A stretch of 64,000 bases of DNA from assembly GCF_035514885.1 (NCBI RefSeq), contig NZ_DATJCH010000024.1:399756-463755 (forward strand), read 5' to 3'. Positions 1 to 7,604 of this stretch are shown here, piece after piece (the first letter of the stretch is position 1; every line of letters starts with the position of its first letter). The notes beneath the pieces are model-generated. The model did no database searches. It was not told where the DNA came from and saw only the letters and a program-made list of their open reading frames with translations. The position numbers and the translations under genes are program-made. Origin of the DNA: Albibacterium sp035514885 (GTDB lineage: Bacteria; Bacteroidota; Bacteroidia; Sphingobacteriales; Sphingobacteriaceae).

Positions 1-1048
1 AGTCTGTTGGGACAACTTTTAAGGCCAGGTTCTTTTCCATTTCTTTGTATAAACGATCGTGCAAATGGCGCGATGTTACAAATTTACCTTCCTTTCCAAA
101 GAAAGGAGAGTTGTTGATGGTGAATAGCATGTTCATTGTCGGCTCATCGATGTGAATTACCTCCAATTGTTCTGGATTTTCAAAGTCGGCAATGGTATCG
201 CCAATATCGAAACCGTCAATTCCTACTACTGCACAAATATCACCGGCTTTTACTTCGGATACTTTTAGTTTTCCTAAACCTACAAATGTGTGAAGTTCTT
301 TAACTCGGGATTTGATGATTTTTCCATCACGCTTCATTAATGAAACAGGTTGGTTCTCTTTTATAACCCCTCTAGCAACACGTCCAACTGCAATACGGCC
401 AACAAAAGATGAGTAATCTAATGATGTGATTTGCATTTGAAGAGTACCTTCGTTTATTGGAGCGGCTGGGATGAATTCTAAAATTGCGTCTAATAGAGGG
501 ACGAAATCTTCGGTTGGTTTTTGCCAATCTGTTGACATCCATCCTTGTTTGGATGAACCGTATAATACCGGGAAGTTTAATTGTTCGTCGTTGGCATCTA
601 AACTGAAGAATAATTCCCACACTGCTTCATAAACTTCTTCGGGACGACAGTTCTCTTTATCAACTTTATTTACAACAACAATAGGTTTTAGGCCTAGTGC
701 AAGTGCTTTTTGAGTTACAAAACGAGTTTGAGGCATTGGTCCTTCAAAAGCATCTACGAGAAGGATTACTCCATCTGCCATTTTTAAAACACGCTCAACT
801 TCTCCTCCAAAGTCGGCGTGACCAGGAGTATCAATGATATTGATCTTAACGTCTTTGTACTGAATAGAAACGTTTTTCGAAACAATAGTAATTCCTCGTT
901 CACGTTCAAGGTCATTGTTGTCAAGAATTAAAACACCGCTTTGTTCGTTGTCACGAAAAAGATGTGTAGAGTGTAGGATTTTGTCAACAAGGGTAGTTTT
1001 TCCGTGGTCAACGTGGGCAATGATTGCTATATTTCTGATTTTCTGCAT
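1..1048 (-). CDS. typA: TypA/BipA ribosome-associated translational GTPase (C-terminus outside window)
   Basis: Translating the minus strand from the ATG at 1048 gives MQKIRNIAIIAHVDHGKTT, the P-loop start of the TypA/BipA GTPases, followed by the G2 region around RERGITI, the G3 box DTPGHADFGGEV and the G4 box NKVDK. About 349 residues are visible of a family that is usually near 600, so the 3' part lies left of the window. TypA binds the 70S ribosome and assists ribosome assembly and stress or cold growth in other bacteria. It is divergent from the small FeoB-associated gene, and a TAnnTTTG box lies about 30 bases upstream of the start. The identity is secure; the cellular role is taken from the family. 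Confidence 0.96.
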   Translation of the reverse strand, partial: MQKIRNIAIIAHVDHGKTTLVDKILHSTHLFRDNEQSGVLILDNNDLERERGITIVSKNVSIQYKDVKINIIDTPGHADFGGEVERVLKMADGVILLVDAFEGPMPQTRFVTQKALALGLKPIVVVNKVDKENCRPEEVYEAVWELFFSLDANDEQLNFPVLYGSSKQGWMSTDWQKPTEDFVPLLDAILEFIPAAPINEGTLQMQITSLDYSSFVGRIAVGRVARGVIKENQPVSLMKRDGKIIKSRVKELHTFVGLGKLKVSEVKAGDICAVVGIDGFDIGDTIADFENPEQLEVIHIDEPTMNMLFTINNSPFFGKEGKFVTSRHLHDRLYKEMEKNLALKVVPTD

Positions 1049-1080
1049 TTTATCGGTAATAGGATACTCGAAATTTTTCG

Positions 1081-1088
1081 CAAAGATA
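1081..1088 (-). promoter_or_regulatory. putative -7 box for typA
   Basis: Read on the minus strand this is TATCTTTG, an exact match to the Bacteroidota -7 consensus TAnnTTTG. It sits 33 bases before the typA ATG, giving a leader of roughly 25-30 bases. I see no convincing -33 TTG at the right spacing. Confidence 0.5.
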
Positions 1089-1187
1089 GTTATTAGGATT
1101 GGAAAAATTTGTTAGCGGTCTTGTTTTTTTTATGATGTACCTTTATTTTTTTTATATGAATCTGACAAATGCATGCTTTTGATTCAC

Positions 1188-1195
1188 TAAGTTTG
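1188..1195 (+). promoter_or_regulatory. putative -7 box directly before the small FeoB-associated gene
   Basis: The sequence is TAAGTTTG, an exact TAnnTTTG match. Its final G is 5 bases before the ATG at 1200, so transcription would start at or next to the start codon (leaderless or nearly so). No clear -33 TTG is seen. Confidence 0.45.
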
Positions 1196-1199
1196 TAAT

Positions 1200-1358
1200 A
1201 TGGACATCCAATTGATACTCGTATTAGCTCTGTTTGGAATAGCAGTATTGTACCTTATCCGGACGGTTTATCTAAATATTAAACCTTCGAAGAAAGGTGG
1301 GGCATGTAAGACTTGTAATGCTTGCAGCGATTTTGCTGAGCCTATAAAGGAAAAGTAG
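1200..1358 (+). CDS. FeoB-associated Cys-rich membrane protein (52 aa)
   Basis: A 52-codon gene running from ATG at 1200 to TAG at 1358. It has one N-terminal membrane segment (about residues 4-20, LILVLALFGIAVLYLI), a short basic stretch, and a cysteine cluster C36-x2-C39-x2-C42 in GGACKTCNACSD. This architecture matches the small FeoB-associated Cys-rich proteins found beside ferrous iron transporters. Here no feoA or feoB is adjacent: typA lies upstream and ispF converges 3 bases downstream. The cysteines could bind iron or another metal; that role is inference. The short length and family match make it a real gene rather than a chance frame. Confidence 0.8.
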   Translation: MDIQLILVLALFGIAVLYLIRTVYLNIKPSKKGGACKTCNACSDFAEPIKEK

Positions 1359-1361
1359 ATA

Positions 1362-1838
1362 TTACTTTGTAATTAAGCAAACGGCGTAAGCAACCAAACC
1401 CTCTTCTCGGCCAATAAATCCCATTGTCTCATTTGTCGTTGCTTTAATTGAGATATCATCTGTGCTAAGACCTGTAGCCAAACTTATGTTGTTCTTCATC
1501 TCTGAAATGTAAGGTTTTATTTTAGGAGCTTCTATACAAAGCATTGCATCGATGTTCCCAATTCCCCATCCCTTTTCTTTTAACAAATTTACACAGTGTT
1601 CTAACAGTATTGTACTGCGGATATCTTTCCATTTTGGATCTGTATTTGGAAAGTGATATCCGATATCCTCTAGATTCGCCGCGCCTAGAATAGCATCACA
1701 TATGGCATGAACAAGAACATCTGCGTCGGAATGACCGAATGCTCCTGAATGATGTTCGAGTTGAACACCTCCTATGATGAATGGATGATTTTCTTTTAAC
1801 TGGTGTACATCAAACCCGAATCCTACTTTAATCTTCAT
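1362..1838 (-). CDS. ispF: 2-C-methyl-D-erythritol 2,4-cyclodiphosphate synthase
   Basis: IspF converts 4-diphosphocytidyl-2-C-methylerythritol 2-phosphate to the cyclic 2,4-diphosphate in the non-mevalonate isoprenoid pathway. The 158 residues match the family length. The metal-binding FGFDVH motif (Asp10, His12) is at the N-terminus, followed by GHSDADVLVHAICDA with the third metal His, DIGYHFPNTD, and the C-terminal KATTNETMGFIGREEGL that forms the CDP pocket and trimer core. All expected catalytic residues are present. It is a single gene here, not fused to ispD, and converges on the FeoB-associated gene. A good -33/-7 promoter lies just upstream. Confidence 0.97.
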   Translation of the reverse strand: MKIKVGFGFDVHQLKENHPFIIGGVQLEHHSGAFGHSDADVLVHAICDAILGAANLEDIGYHFPNTDPKWKDIRSTILLEHCVNLLKEKGWGIGNIDAMLCIEAPKIKPYISEMKNNISLATGLSTDDISIKATTNETMGFIGREEGLVAYAVCLITK

Positions 1839-1856
1839 GTTTTTTACTTATTGCAT

Positions 1857-1887
1857 CAAACATATATAATTGAATCTTAGGAAACAA
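1857..1887 (-). promoter_or_regulatory. ispF promoter (-33 TTG, -7 TATGTTTG)
   Basis: On the minus strand a TTG at 1887-1885 is followed after 20 bases by TATGTTTG (1864-1857), the Bacteroidota -33/-7 pattern. The ispF ATG at 1838 lies 19 bases beyond the -7 box, so the leader is about a dozen bases. Confidence 0.6.
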
Positions 1888-1916
1888 GAATATTGCACTG
1901 ATGAGCATGATTCTTG

Positions 1917-3755
1917 CTATTCAACAGTAACCGACTTTGCCAGGTTGCGTGGTTGATCAACGTTACAGCCTCGTAAAAGAGCAACATGATAAGCAAGTAA
2001 TTGTAAAGGTATGGTAGCTAACAAAGGAAGAAAAGCATCGTTTGCATCTGGAATTTCAATTACGTAATCAGCACTTTCACGAACGTCAACATCGCCTTTG
2101 GTTACAATGGCAATTACTTTTCCTTTACGTGCCTTTACCTCTTGAATATTACTTACAACCTTTTCGTATGAACTGCTTTTTGTAGCGATAACTACAACCG
2201 GGAATCCTTCGTCGATTAAGGCTATGGGACCATGTTTCATTTCGGCTGCCGGATATCCTTCTGCATGGATATATGATATTTCTTTGAGTTTTAAAGCTCC
2301 TTCCAAGGCTATAGGAAAGCCGATTCCACGACCTAAATATAGACTGTTGCTTATATCTTTAATATCTTCGGCTATGTATTTAGTTGCTTCTTCTGTTTCT
2401 AAACATTCTTTGATTAAATCCGGAATGCTATCTAGCTCGGTTAATAAAACCTGAAGAGCAGAAGGCTTTATTTTTTCTTTTAATTGAGCAATGTAGAAAG
2501 CAATTAAAGTTAAAACTGTAACCTGCGCGGTAAAGGCTTTAGTAGAAGCTACACCTATTTCAGGCCCTGCATGAGTATAAACTCCTGCGTCTGTGAACCG
2601 GGTTATTGAGGAGCCTGCTACGTTGCAAATTCCGAAAATGGTTGCTCCACGTTCTTTGGCTATTTCTAATGCTGCTAATGTGTCGGCTGTTTCTCCTGAC
2701 TGGGAGATAGCCATAACGATATCATTCTCTGAAATGATAGGGTTTCGATATCTGAATTCTGAGGCATATTCTACCTCAACAGGAATACGTGCGTATTCTT
2801 CTATTAAATATTCACCAACCAGACCTGCATGCCATGATGTGCCACAGGCGATGATGATAATGCGATTGGCGGTTTTTAATTTTTCATCGAAATCTTTTAG
2901 CCCGCCTAATTGTATTTTTCCTTCATTCGGATAAATTCTGCCACGCATACAATCGCGTACAGTAATAGCTTGTTCATGAATTTCTTTTAGCATGAAATGT
3001 TCGTAGCCACCTTTTTCGAGCATTTCAAGCTTTAATTCTAATTTATGGATTGAAGGAGTTTGTATTTCATTTTGTACTGTTCGAATTTCAATTCCACTGC
3101 ATGTAATGGTAGCAATTTCAAGATCCTTAAGATAAATGATGTTTTGTGTGTACTCAATAATTGGGGAAGCATCTGAACCAATAATGTATTCACCTTCACC
3201 AACGCCGATTACTAACGGACTGCCCTTGCGAGCTGCTACGAGTTGATCAGGTTGTTCTTTATCTACAACCACGATTGCATAGGCTCCAATTACTTTCGTT
3301 AAGGCTAAACGAACAGCTTCTGTGAGATCACATTGTTCTTGTACCTGGAGATCTTCAATAAGGTGGATAAGAACTTCTGTGTCGGTATCGCTTTCAAAAA
3401 CGTGCCCGTTGCTGATCAAAGTTTCCTTTAGAATTGCATAATTCTCAATAATCCCGTTATGAACGATGGCTAATCGATTGTTGCCAGAAGAATGGGGGTG
3501 TGCATTCCGGTCAGATGGTTCTCCATGCGTAGCCCATCTTGTGTGACCAATACCAACGGTTCCGCTTAAATCTTTATCAGCTGCATAGGTTTCTAGAACG
3601 GATACTTTTCCAGCCTTTTTAAAGGTGTTTATTTGATCTGGTTTAACAAGTGCAATACCGGCACTGTCATATCCTCTATATTCTAATCGTTTTAATCCTT
3701 TTATTATGATTGGCCAAGCTTGTTTCTGACCGATGTAACCGACAATACCACACAT
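1917..3755 (-). CDS. glmS: glutamine-fructose-6-phosphate aminotransferase (isomerizing)
   Basis: GlmS makes glucosamine-6-phosphate from fructose-6-phosphate and glutamine, the first step towards UDP-GlcNAc for peptidoglycan and LPS. The 612 residues match the usual length of about 609. It begins MCGIVGYIG, with Cys2 the N-terminal nucleophile after Met removal, and GHTRWATHG in the glutaminase domain. Two SIS domains follow, with ACGTSWHAG and SQSGETADT in the isomerase half, and the protein ends with the conserved NLAKSVTVE tail. It lies downstream of the GT5-like and DUF4270 genes on the same strand, separated by a hairpin with a T tract. No glmS ribozyme is apparent. Confidence 0.98.
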   Translation of the reverse strand: MCGIVGYIGQKQAWPIIIKGLKRLEYRGYDSAGIALVKPDQINTFKKAGKVSVLETYAADKDLSGTVGIGHTRWATHGEPSDRNAHPHSSGNNRLAIVHNGIIENYAILKETLISNGHVFESDTDTEVLIHLIEDLQVQEQCDLTEAVRLALTKVIGAYAIVVVDKEQPDQLVAARKGSPLVIGVGEGEYIIGSDASPIIEYTQNIIYLKDLEIATITCSGIEIRTVQNEIQTPSIHKLELKLEMLEKGGYEHFMLKEIHEQAITVRDCMRGRIYPNEGKIQLGGLKDFDEKLKTANRIIIIACGTSWHAGLVGEYLIEEYARIPVEVEYASEFRYRNPIISENDIVMAISQSGETADTLAALEIAKERGATIFGICNVAGSSITRFTDAGVYTHAGPEIGVASTKAFTAQVTVLTLIAFYIAQLKEKIKPSALQVLLTELDSIPDLIKECLETEEATKYIAEDIKDISNSLYLGRGIGFPIALEGALKLKEISYIHAEGYPAAEMKHGPIALIDEGFPVVVIATKSSSYEKVVSNIQEVKARKGKVIAIVTKGDVDVRESADYVIEIPDANDAFLPLLATIPLQLLAYHVALLRGCNVDQPRNLAKSVTVE

Positions 3756-3766
3756 ATATTTTAGTT

Positions 3767-3801
3767 ATGAAAAAAACAAAAGTCGGAAAAAACTCCGACT
3801 T
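3767..3801 (-). terminator. intrinsic terminator between DUF4270 gene and glmS
   Basis: A perfect 8-bp stem AAGTCGGA (3780-3787) / TCCGACTT (3794-3801) has a 6-base loop. Read on the minus strand it is followed by a T-rich run (TTGTTTTTTT). It would end transcripts of the GT5-DUF4270 operon. Because it lies only about 12-25 bases before the glmS ATG and I see no good TAnnTTTG promoter after it, partial read-through into glmS is possible. Confidence 0.75.
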
Positions 3802-3845
3802 CTAATGTGATTTTTTGAAAAAAATGGAATGTGTTTTATGAATAT

Positions 3846-5264
3846 CTATTTCGCCTTTGTGTAATAGATATTCAGTTTCATTTTATGGGCCTCGTTACTA
3901 TTCCCACCCAATATTGCTCGATAGCCTGAATAAACATTGAGTTCATAAGGGACTATGGTTTTCTCAACATTTGATGCCGGGGCAACATAAAAGGTACTAT
4001 TGTTGATTTTACTTTTTAGGATATCCTGGATATAGGATGTAAGTATAAACGTGTAACTTTTTTTGTCTTTATCATACACTCCACCAAAAGCTAATCCAAA
4101 GCTTCTTGGATCGCGGACGTTACGTGTCTCTCCTGTAGAAAGGGTAACTGTACGAGTATCCCCATCTGGCAAAGGTACACGTTGACCCGCAATATCTTCC
4201 CGATATAGCGTTAGTCTAGGTGCTTGTTTAGTGAAAGCTGTCCCCGTAGCATCTGTATCGGTATAGATTATTAATTCTGCTTTGTTAATGATCAGATTTT
4301 GATCTTTTAAAGAAGAAAGTGTTGGTAGAGATAGTTTAGTTCGTAGACCTGCCGGAGATTGTACATAAACGGTCTCAAAGTTTCCCTCAGGATTAGCTAG
4401 CTGATCTGTGACTGCGGTAGAATATTCGTTAGAAAGAGAAGAAACAGCATTTTGGGCACTCACGGAATAGGATTTGATTTTCTGGTCTGTAGAACCAGGT
4501 AATTTGTAATAAACCATAAGCCCGTTTTGATTGCTATTGATTGCTAAATGGACAATCCCGCCAATTCCGGTTTGTGCTGATTTATTAATACTCACCTGGA
4601 AGCCTTTTATCCGATTCTGAAAAAATGTGTTGTTGGCAAAGGTCGCTGAATCAAGATTTCCATCAAACAGTTTTTTAATTTTGTTAGCATCCAATGGTAT
4701 GCGTAATTGAGGGCCAACTTTGATGACAGTATCTTTCGAACTAATTATCGTATGGATTCGAATACTATCTCGATATGCAAATTTATTAAGTGTTTTGCTT
4801 CCGAATATCTCTGCTTCAACTGCCCATGCTTCATCGCTTGGGTAATCTTTATTAAAGTCAAAAGGAGCACTTAGTTGTTTTACTTCGACTGTTGTAGTTG
4901 AATTTAAGGAGTCCCCGAAAAAGTCTACCCCGTAATCAAATACCATAATAGCTGAATCAATGATTGCATTGGCAGGTATACGAGAATCACTCGCAGCAAC
5001 TTCGTTTAAGGCCAGTTGAATGCTAGCACTGCTTTCGCCGATAGTAGGATCTTTTAAATAACCTAGAGGATGCTGATAGGAGCCTTTTGTAGAGGTACTG
5101 CTTTCTTTAACTGTAACAGCAGAAATAGGTAGATCATCAATTAGAGCTCCCTGTATTTGATCATCTGGATTAACGTCTAAGCCTACTTTTGATGGGTTTT
5201 CACAACCACTTAAAATAAAGAGACTTATCAACAAGGTTAATAAGTCTCGGAAATAATATTTCAT
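3846..5264 (-). CDS. DUF4270 family lipoprotein
   Basis: A 472-residue protein with a lipoprotein signal peptide: a hydrophobic stretch ending SLFILSGC, so Cys21 would be lipidated. The mature part begins ENPSKVGLDVNPDD and is rich in short beta segments, matching the Bacteroidota-specific DUF4270 family of unknown function. The C-terminus contains the typical YTFILTSYIQDIL and NVYSGYRAILGG segments. It is co-directional with the upstream GT5-like gene (27-base gap) and upstream of glmS. That neighbourhood suggests an envelope role, but no activity can be read from the sequence. Confidence 0.88.
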   Translation of the reverse strand: MKYYFRDLLTLLISLFILSGCENPSKVGLDVNPDDQIQGALIDDLPISAVTVKESSTSTKGSYQHPLGYLKDPTIGESSASIQLALNEVAASDSRIPANAIIDSAIMVFDYGVDFFGDSLNSTTTVEVKQLSAPFDFNKDYPSDEAWAVEAEIFGSKTLNKFAYRDSIRIHTIISSKDTVIKVGPQLRIPLDANKIKKLFDGNLDSATFANNTFFQNRIKGFQVSINKSAQTGIGGIVHLAINSNQNGLMVYYKLPGSTDQKIKSYSVSAQNAVSSLSNEYSTAVTDQLANPEGNFETVYVQSPAGLRTKLSLPTLSSLKDQNLIINKAELIIYTDTDATGTAFTKQAPRLTLYREDIAGQRVPLPDGDTRTVTLSTGETRNVRDPRSFGLAFGGVYDKDKKSYTFILTSYIQDILKSKINNSTFYVAPASNVEKTIVPYELNVYSGYRAILGGNSNEAHKMKLNIYYTKAK

Positions 5265-5291
5265 ATGTTAATATTGAAAGCTGAACGACAA

Positions 5292-6113
5292 TTATACAGT
5301 TTCGAGTTCTTCACTCGCAAATTGTTCGTAAAGGTTGCAATAATTTTCGAAATCCGTATCATTTTGGGCGTCGATAACAGGAATTTCTACGTTTTTAACA
5401 ATTTTTAACAAATCCTCGTGAATGTTTTGCTCAGCTAATATAAGTGCATCAGAATAGTTGATAGCCCCTTGATAAAGACTTAGATGAGTTGCATCTTGAT
5501 AAAGTGAAACATCCGTTTCCTTCATAGAAGATGTTAATGCTTTTTTAGCAAAATCGCTTCCAAGGTTTTCTTTAAAAGAGTCATTGTATAGTGAATAAAT
5601 GACTTTTGAGTCTTTGTAAGTCGGATCGTCCTTATAAGAAGTTTTAAGGTAAGCTGGGATCAGTGAACTCATCCATCCATGGCAGTGAACCACATCTGGT
5701 GACCAACCTAATTTCTTAACAGTTTCTAGTGCTCCCTTGCAGAAGAAAATTGCTCGTTCGTCATTATCAGCATAAAACTTACCTCCTTTATCGTTGAATA
5801 TGTATTTTCTGTTAAAGTATTCATCGTTGTCTAAGAAGTAAACTTGCATGCGAGCTGCTGGTATAGAAGCCACTTTGATAATCAACGGATTGTCATTGTT
5901 ATTAACCACAATGTTCATTCCTGATAAGCGAATAACTTCATGAAGCCTATTTCTACGCTCGTTAATTGTGCCAAATCTTGGCATAAGAATTCGGATTTCA
6001 AATCCTTTTTCTTGCATTGCCTGAGGCAGTTGACGTGCAATTTCTGAAATTTTGCTTAATTCAAGGAATGGAGACATTTCATGTGTAATAAACAATATCT
6101 TTGTTTTTGCCAT
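5292..6113 (-). CDS. half-length GT5 glycogen/starch synthase-like protein
   Basis: From the ATG at 6113 (MAKTKILFITHEMSPFLEL) the protein has 273 residues. It aligns with only the N-terminal Rossmann half of bacterial glycogen synthases (PDVVHCHGWMSSLIPAYL corresponds to PDVVHAHDW of GlgA). The C-terminal half with the GT-B donor site is absent. The ADP-glucose-binding KTGGLADV loop near residue 15 of GlgA is replaced by ELSKISEI. Catalysis as a glycogen synthase therefore looks unlikely. The start at 6113 is preferred over an upstream non-ATG start at 6233: it is preceded by GGAG, and a good promoter (6173-6203) would place the upstream start before the transcript. It is divergent from panC. 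Confidence 0.85.
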   Translation of the reverse strand: MAKTKILFITHEMSPFLELSKISEIARQLPQAMQEKGFEIRILMPRFGTINERRNRLHEVIRLSGMNIVVNNNDNPLIIKVASIPAARMQVYFLDNDEYFNRKYIFNDKGGKFYADNDERAIFFCKGALETVKKLGWSPDVVHCHGWMSSLIPAYLKTSYKDDPTYKDSKVIYSLYNDSFKENLGSDFAKKALTSSMKETDVSLYQDATHLSLYQGAINYSDALILAEQNIHEDLLKIVKNVEIPVIDAQNDTDFENYCNLYEQFASEELETV

Positions 6114-6172
6114 CTCCAATAATTTTATATGTGTTTGTTTCTTTAGTAGAATATTGACTCGACTTGGTTGTG

Positions 6173-6203
6173 CAAAGATAAGCATTATCTGCCAACTTAT
6201 CAA
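6173..6203 (-). promoter_or_regulatory. promoter of the GT5-like/DUF4270 operon
   Basis: Minus-strand TTG (6203-6201), a 20-base spacer and an exact TATCTTTG (6180-6173). The predicted transcript starts near 6166, about 55 bases before the ATG at 6113. Confidence 0.65.
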
Positions 6204-6220
6204 TGAATTACAAAAAAGGC

Positions 6221-6251
6221 TTTGTATTACCAATTGAATTTACCACTTTTG
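6221..6251 (+). promoter_or_regulatory. putative panC promoter
   Basis: TTTG at 6221-6224, a 19-base spacer, then CACTTTTG at 6244-6251, one mismatch from TAnnTTTG. Initiation near 6257 would exclude the ATG at 6222 and fits the GTG start at 6276. Confidence 0.4.
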
Positions 6252-6275
6252 GCGGTATTTTTTAATGAGTTAGCA

Positions 6276-7127
6276 GTGCTTATATTTTATAAAAAAAGAG
6301 ACTTACAAAATCATCTCCTCCATCTTCGAAAAGAGGGAAAGCGTATTGGTCTAATACCTACGATGGGAGCGCTGCATGTAGGGCATTTGACTTTATTAGA
6401 GTACATTAAAGAATATTGCGATGTGCGTTTATGCAGTATTTTTGTAAATCCGACACAGTTTAACAATGCAGAAGATCTAGAGAAATACCCTCGACCGATA
6501 GAAAGAGATATAGATAATTTGAAGCAAGCTGGATGCGACTTGTTGTTTATGCCGGAAGTTAGTGAGATGTATGGTGAAAATGAGGAATGGTATATCGAAT
6601 TAGGAGAATTAGATTCTATATTGGAAGGTGCATTTAGACCGGGTCATTTTCAAGGTGTGACTCAAATCGTGAGTAAGCTTTTTGATATTGTAAAGCCGGA
6701 TGTTGCTTGTTTTGGTCAAAAGGATTATCAGCAATATTTGGTAATTGAAAAAATGACTCGATTGTTGGAAATTCCAATTGAGTTAAAACTATGTCCTACT
6801 GTCCGTGAAACCGATGGCTTGGCAATGAGTTCAAGAAATGTTCGTTTAACAGAAAAAGGACGTGCCCAAGCTTTGATTATTTATAAAGGCTTGATTTATT
6901 TTCAGCAACATATTGAGCATGGGAATTTTGAAAGGTGTAAAATAAAGGTTATTGAGATGCTGGAGAGTGTTCCTGATTTAAAGCTTGAGTATGTGGAGAT
7001 TTGTGATTTAAATAGTTTGGAATCCTTGACTGATAATGCAACAAATGAGACGGTCATTGCATTGATTGCTGTTTGGATAGATGGTGTAAGGCTGATTGAT
7101 AATATGATAATCCATGTTGAGAATTAA
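6276..7127 (+). CDS. panC: pantoate-beta-alanine ligase (pantothenate synthetase)
   Basis: PanC joins pantoate and beta-alanine using ATP to make pantothenate. Motifs are PTMGALHVGH (the ATP-binding HxGH), FVNPTQF, FRPGHFQGVTQIVSKLF, FGQKDYQQ and the KMSKS-like SSRNVRLT. An in-frame ATG exists at 6222, but I chose the GTG at 6276. From there LIFYKKRDLQNHLLHLRKEGKR aligns without gaps to the N-terminus of E. coli PanC, the length becomes 283 residues (as in E. coli), and the start falls after the likely promoter. It is followed by panD 41 bases later, giving a two-gene pantothenate cluster, and is divergent from the GT5-like gene. Confidence 0.95.
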   Translation: MLIFYKKRDLQNHLLHLRKEGKRIGLIPTMGALHVGHLTLLEYIKEYCDVRLCSIFVNPTQFNNAEDLEKYPRPIERDIDNLKQAGCDLLFMPEVSEMYGENEEWYIELGELDSILEGAFRPGHFQGVTQIVSKLFDIVKPDVACFGQKDYQQYLVIEKMTRLLEIPIELKLCPTVRETDGLAMSSRNVRLTEKGRAQALIIYKGLIYFQQHIEHGNFERCKIKVIEMLESVPDLKLEYVEICDLNSLESLTDNATNETVIALIAVWIDGVRLIDNMIIHVEN

Positions 7128-7156
7128 AGTATTACCATGATATTCTTTAATTTTAG

Positions 7157-7164
7157 TAAATTTG
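7157..7164 (+). promoter_or_regulatory. putative -7 box directly before panD
   Basis: TAAATTTG, an exact TAnnTTTG match, ends 5 bases before the panD ATG at 7169. A transcript from it would be leaderless or nearly so. No -33 TTG is seen at the usual distance, so panD may also be read from panC. Confidence 0.45.
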
Positions 7165-7168
7165 TACC

Positions 7169-7519
7169 ATGATTATTGAGGTAATGAAATCAAAGATTCA
7201 TCGTGCGCGCGTTACGCAGGCGGAGTTGAATTATGTGGGGAGTATTACAATTGATGAAGATTTAATTGACGCTGCCAATATTATAGCGAATGAAAAGGTG
7301 CAGATTGTAAACAATAACAATGGAGCACGTTTTGAAACTTATGTGATTAAAGGTGAACGAGGGTCTGGTATTGTTTGTTTAAATGGTGCAGCAGCCCGTT
7401 TGGCTCAGGTAGGAGATGTGATCATTATTATTTCTTATGCTTATATGTCTATAGAAGAAGGAAAGAGCTATAACCCCTTGCTTGTGTTTCCAGATTCTAA
7501 TAACCGATTGATAAAATAG
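7169..7519 (+). CDS. panD: aspartate 1-decarboxylase (pyruvoyl proenzyme)
   Basis: PanD decarboxylates aspartate to beta-alanine, the second substrate of PanC encoded immediately upstream. The 116-residue proenzyme carries the self-cleavage site Gly24-Ser25 (LNYVGSITID) that generates the pyruvoyl cofactor, exactly at the standard position, and the conserved NNNGARFETYVI and GSGIVCLNGAAARLAQVGD segments. Start and length agree with the family. Apart from the panC neighbour, a TAnnTTTG box immediately before the ATG suggests it may have its own transcript. Confidence 0.97.
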   Translation: MIIEVMKSKIHRARVTQAELNYVGSITIDEDLIDAANIIANEKVQIVNNNNGARFETYVIKGERGSGIVCLNGAAARLAQVGDVIIIISYAYMSIEEGKSYNPLLVFPDSNNRLIK

Positions 7520-7604
7520 ATTCTATTTAGTATCTTAATCATAAGTTTTTCTATTCTACTTCTATGCCTGCATAGTAATTATATAATGAAGAAATTTCAA
7601 CCTT

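Noticed and set aside
3756..3845. A glmS ribozyme before glmS
   Set aside because: The gap is 90 bases with a simple terminator hairpin; the ribozyme core needs more sequence and conserved pseudoknots, which I do not see.
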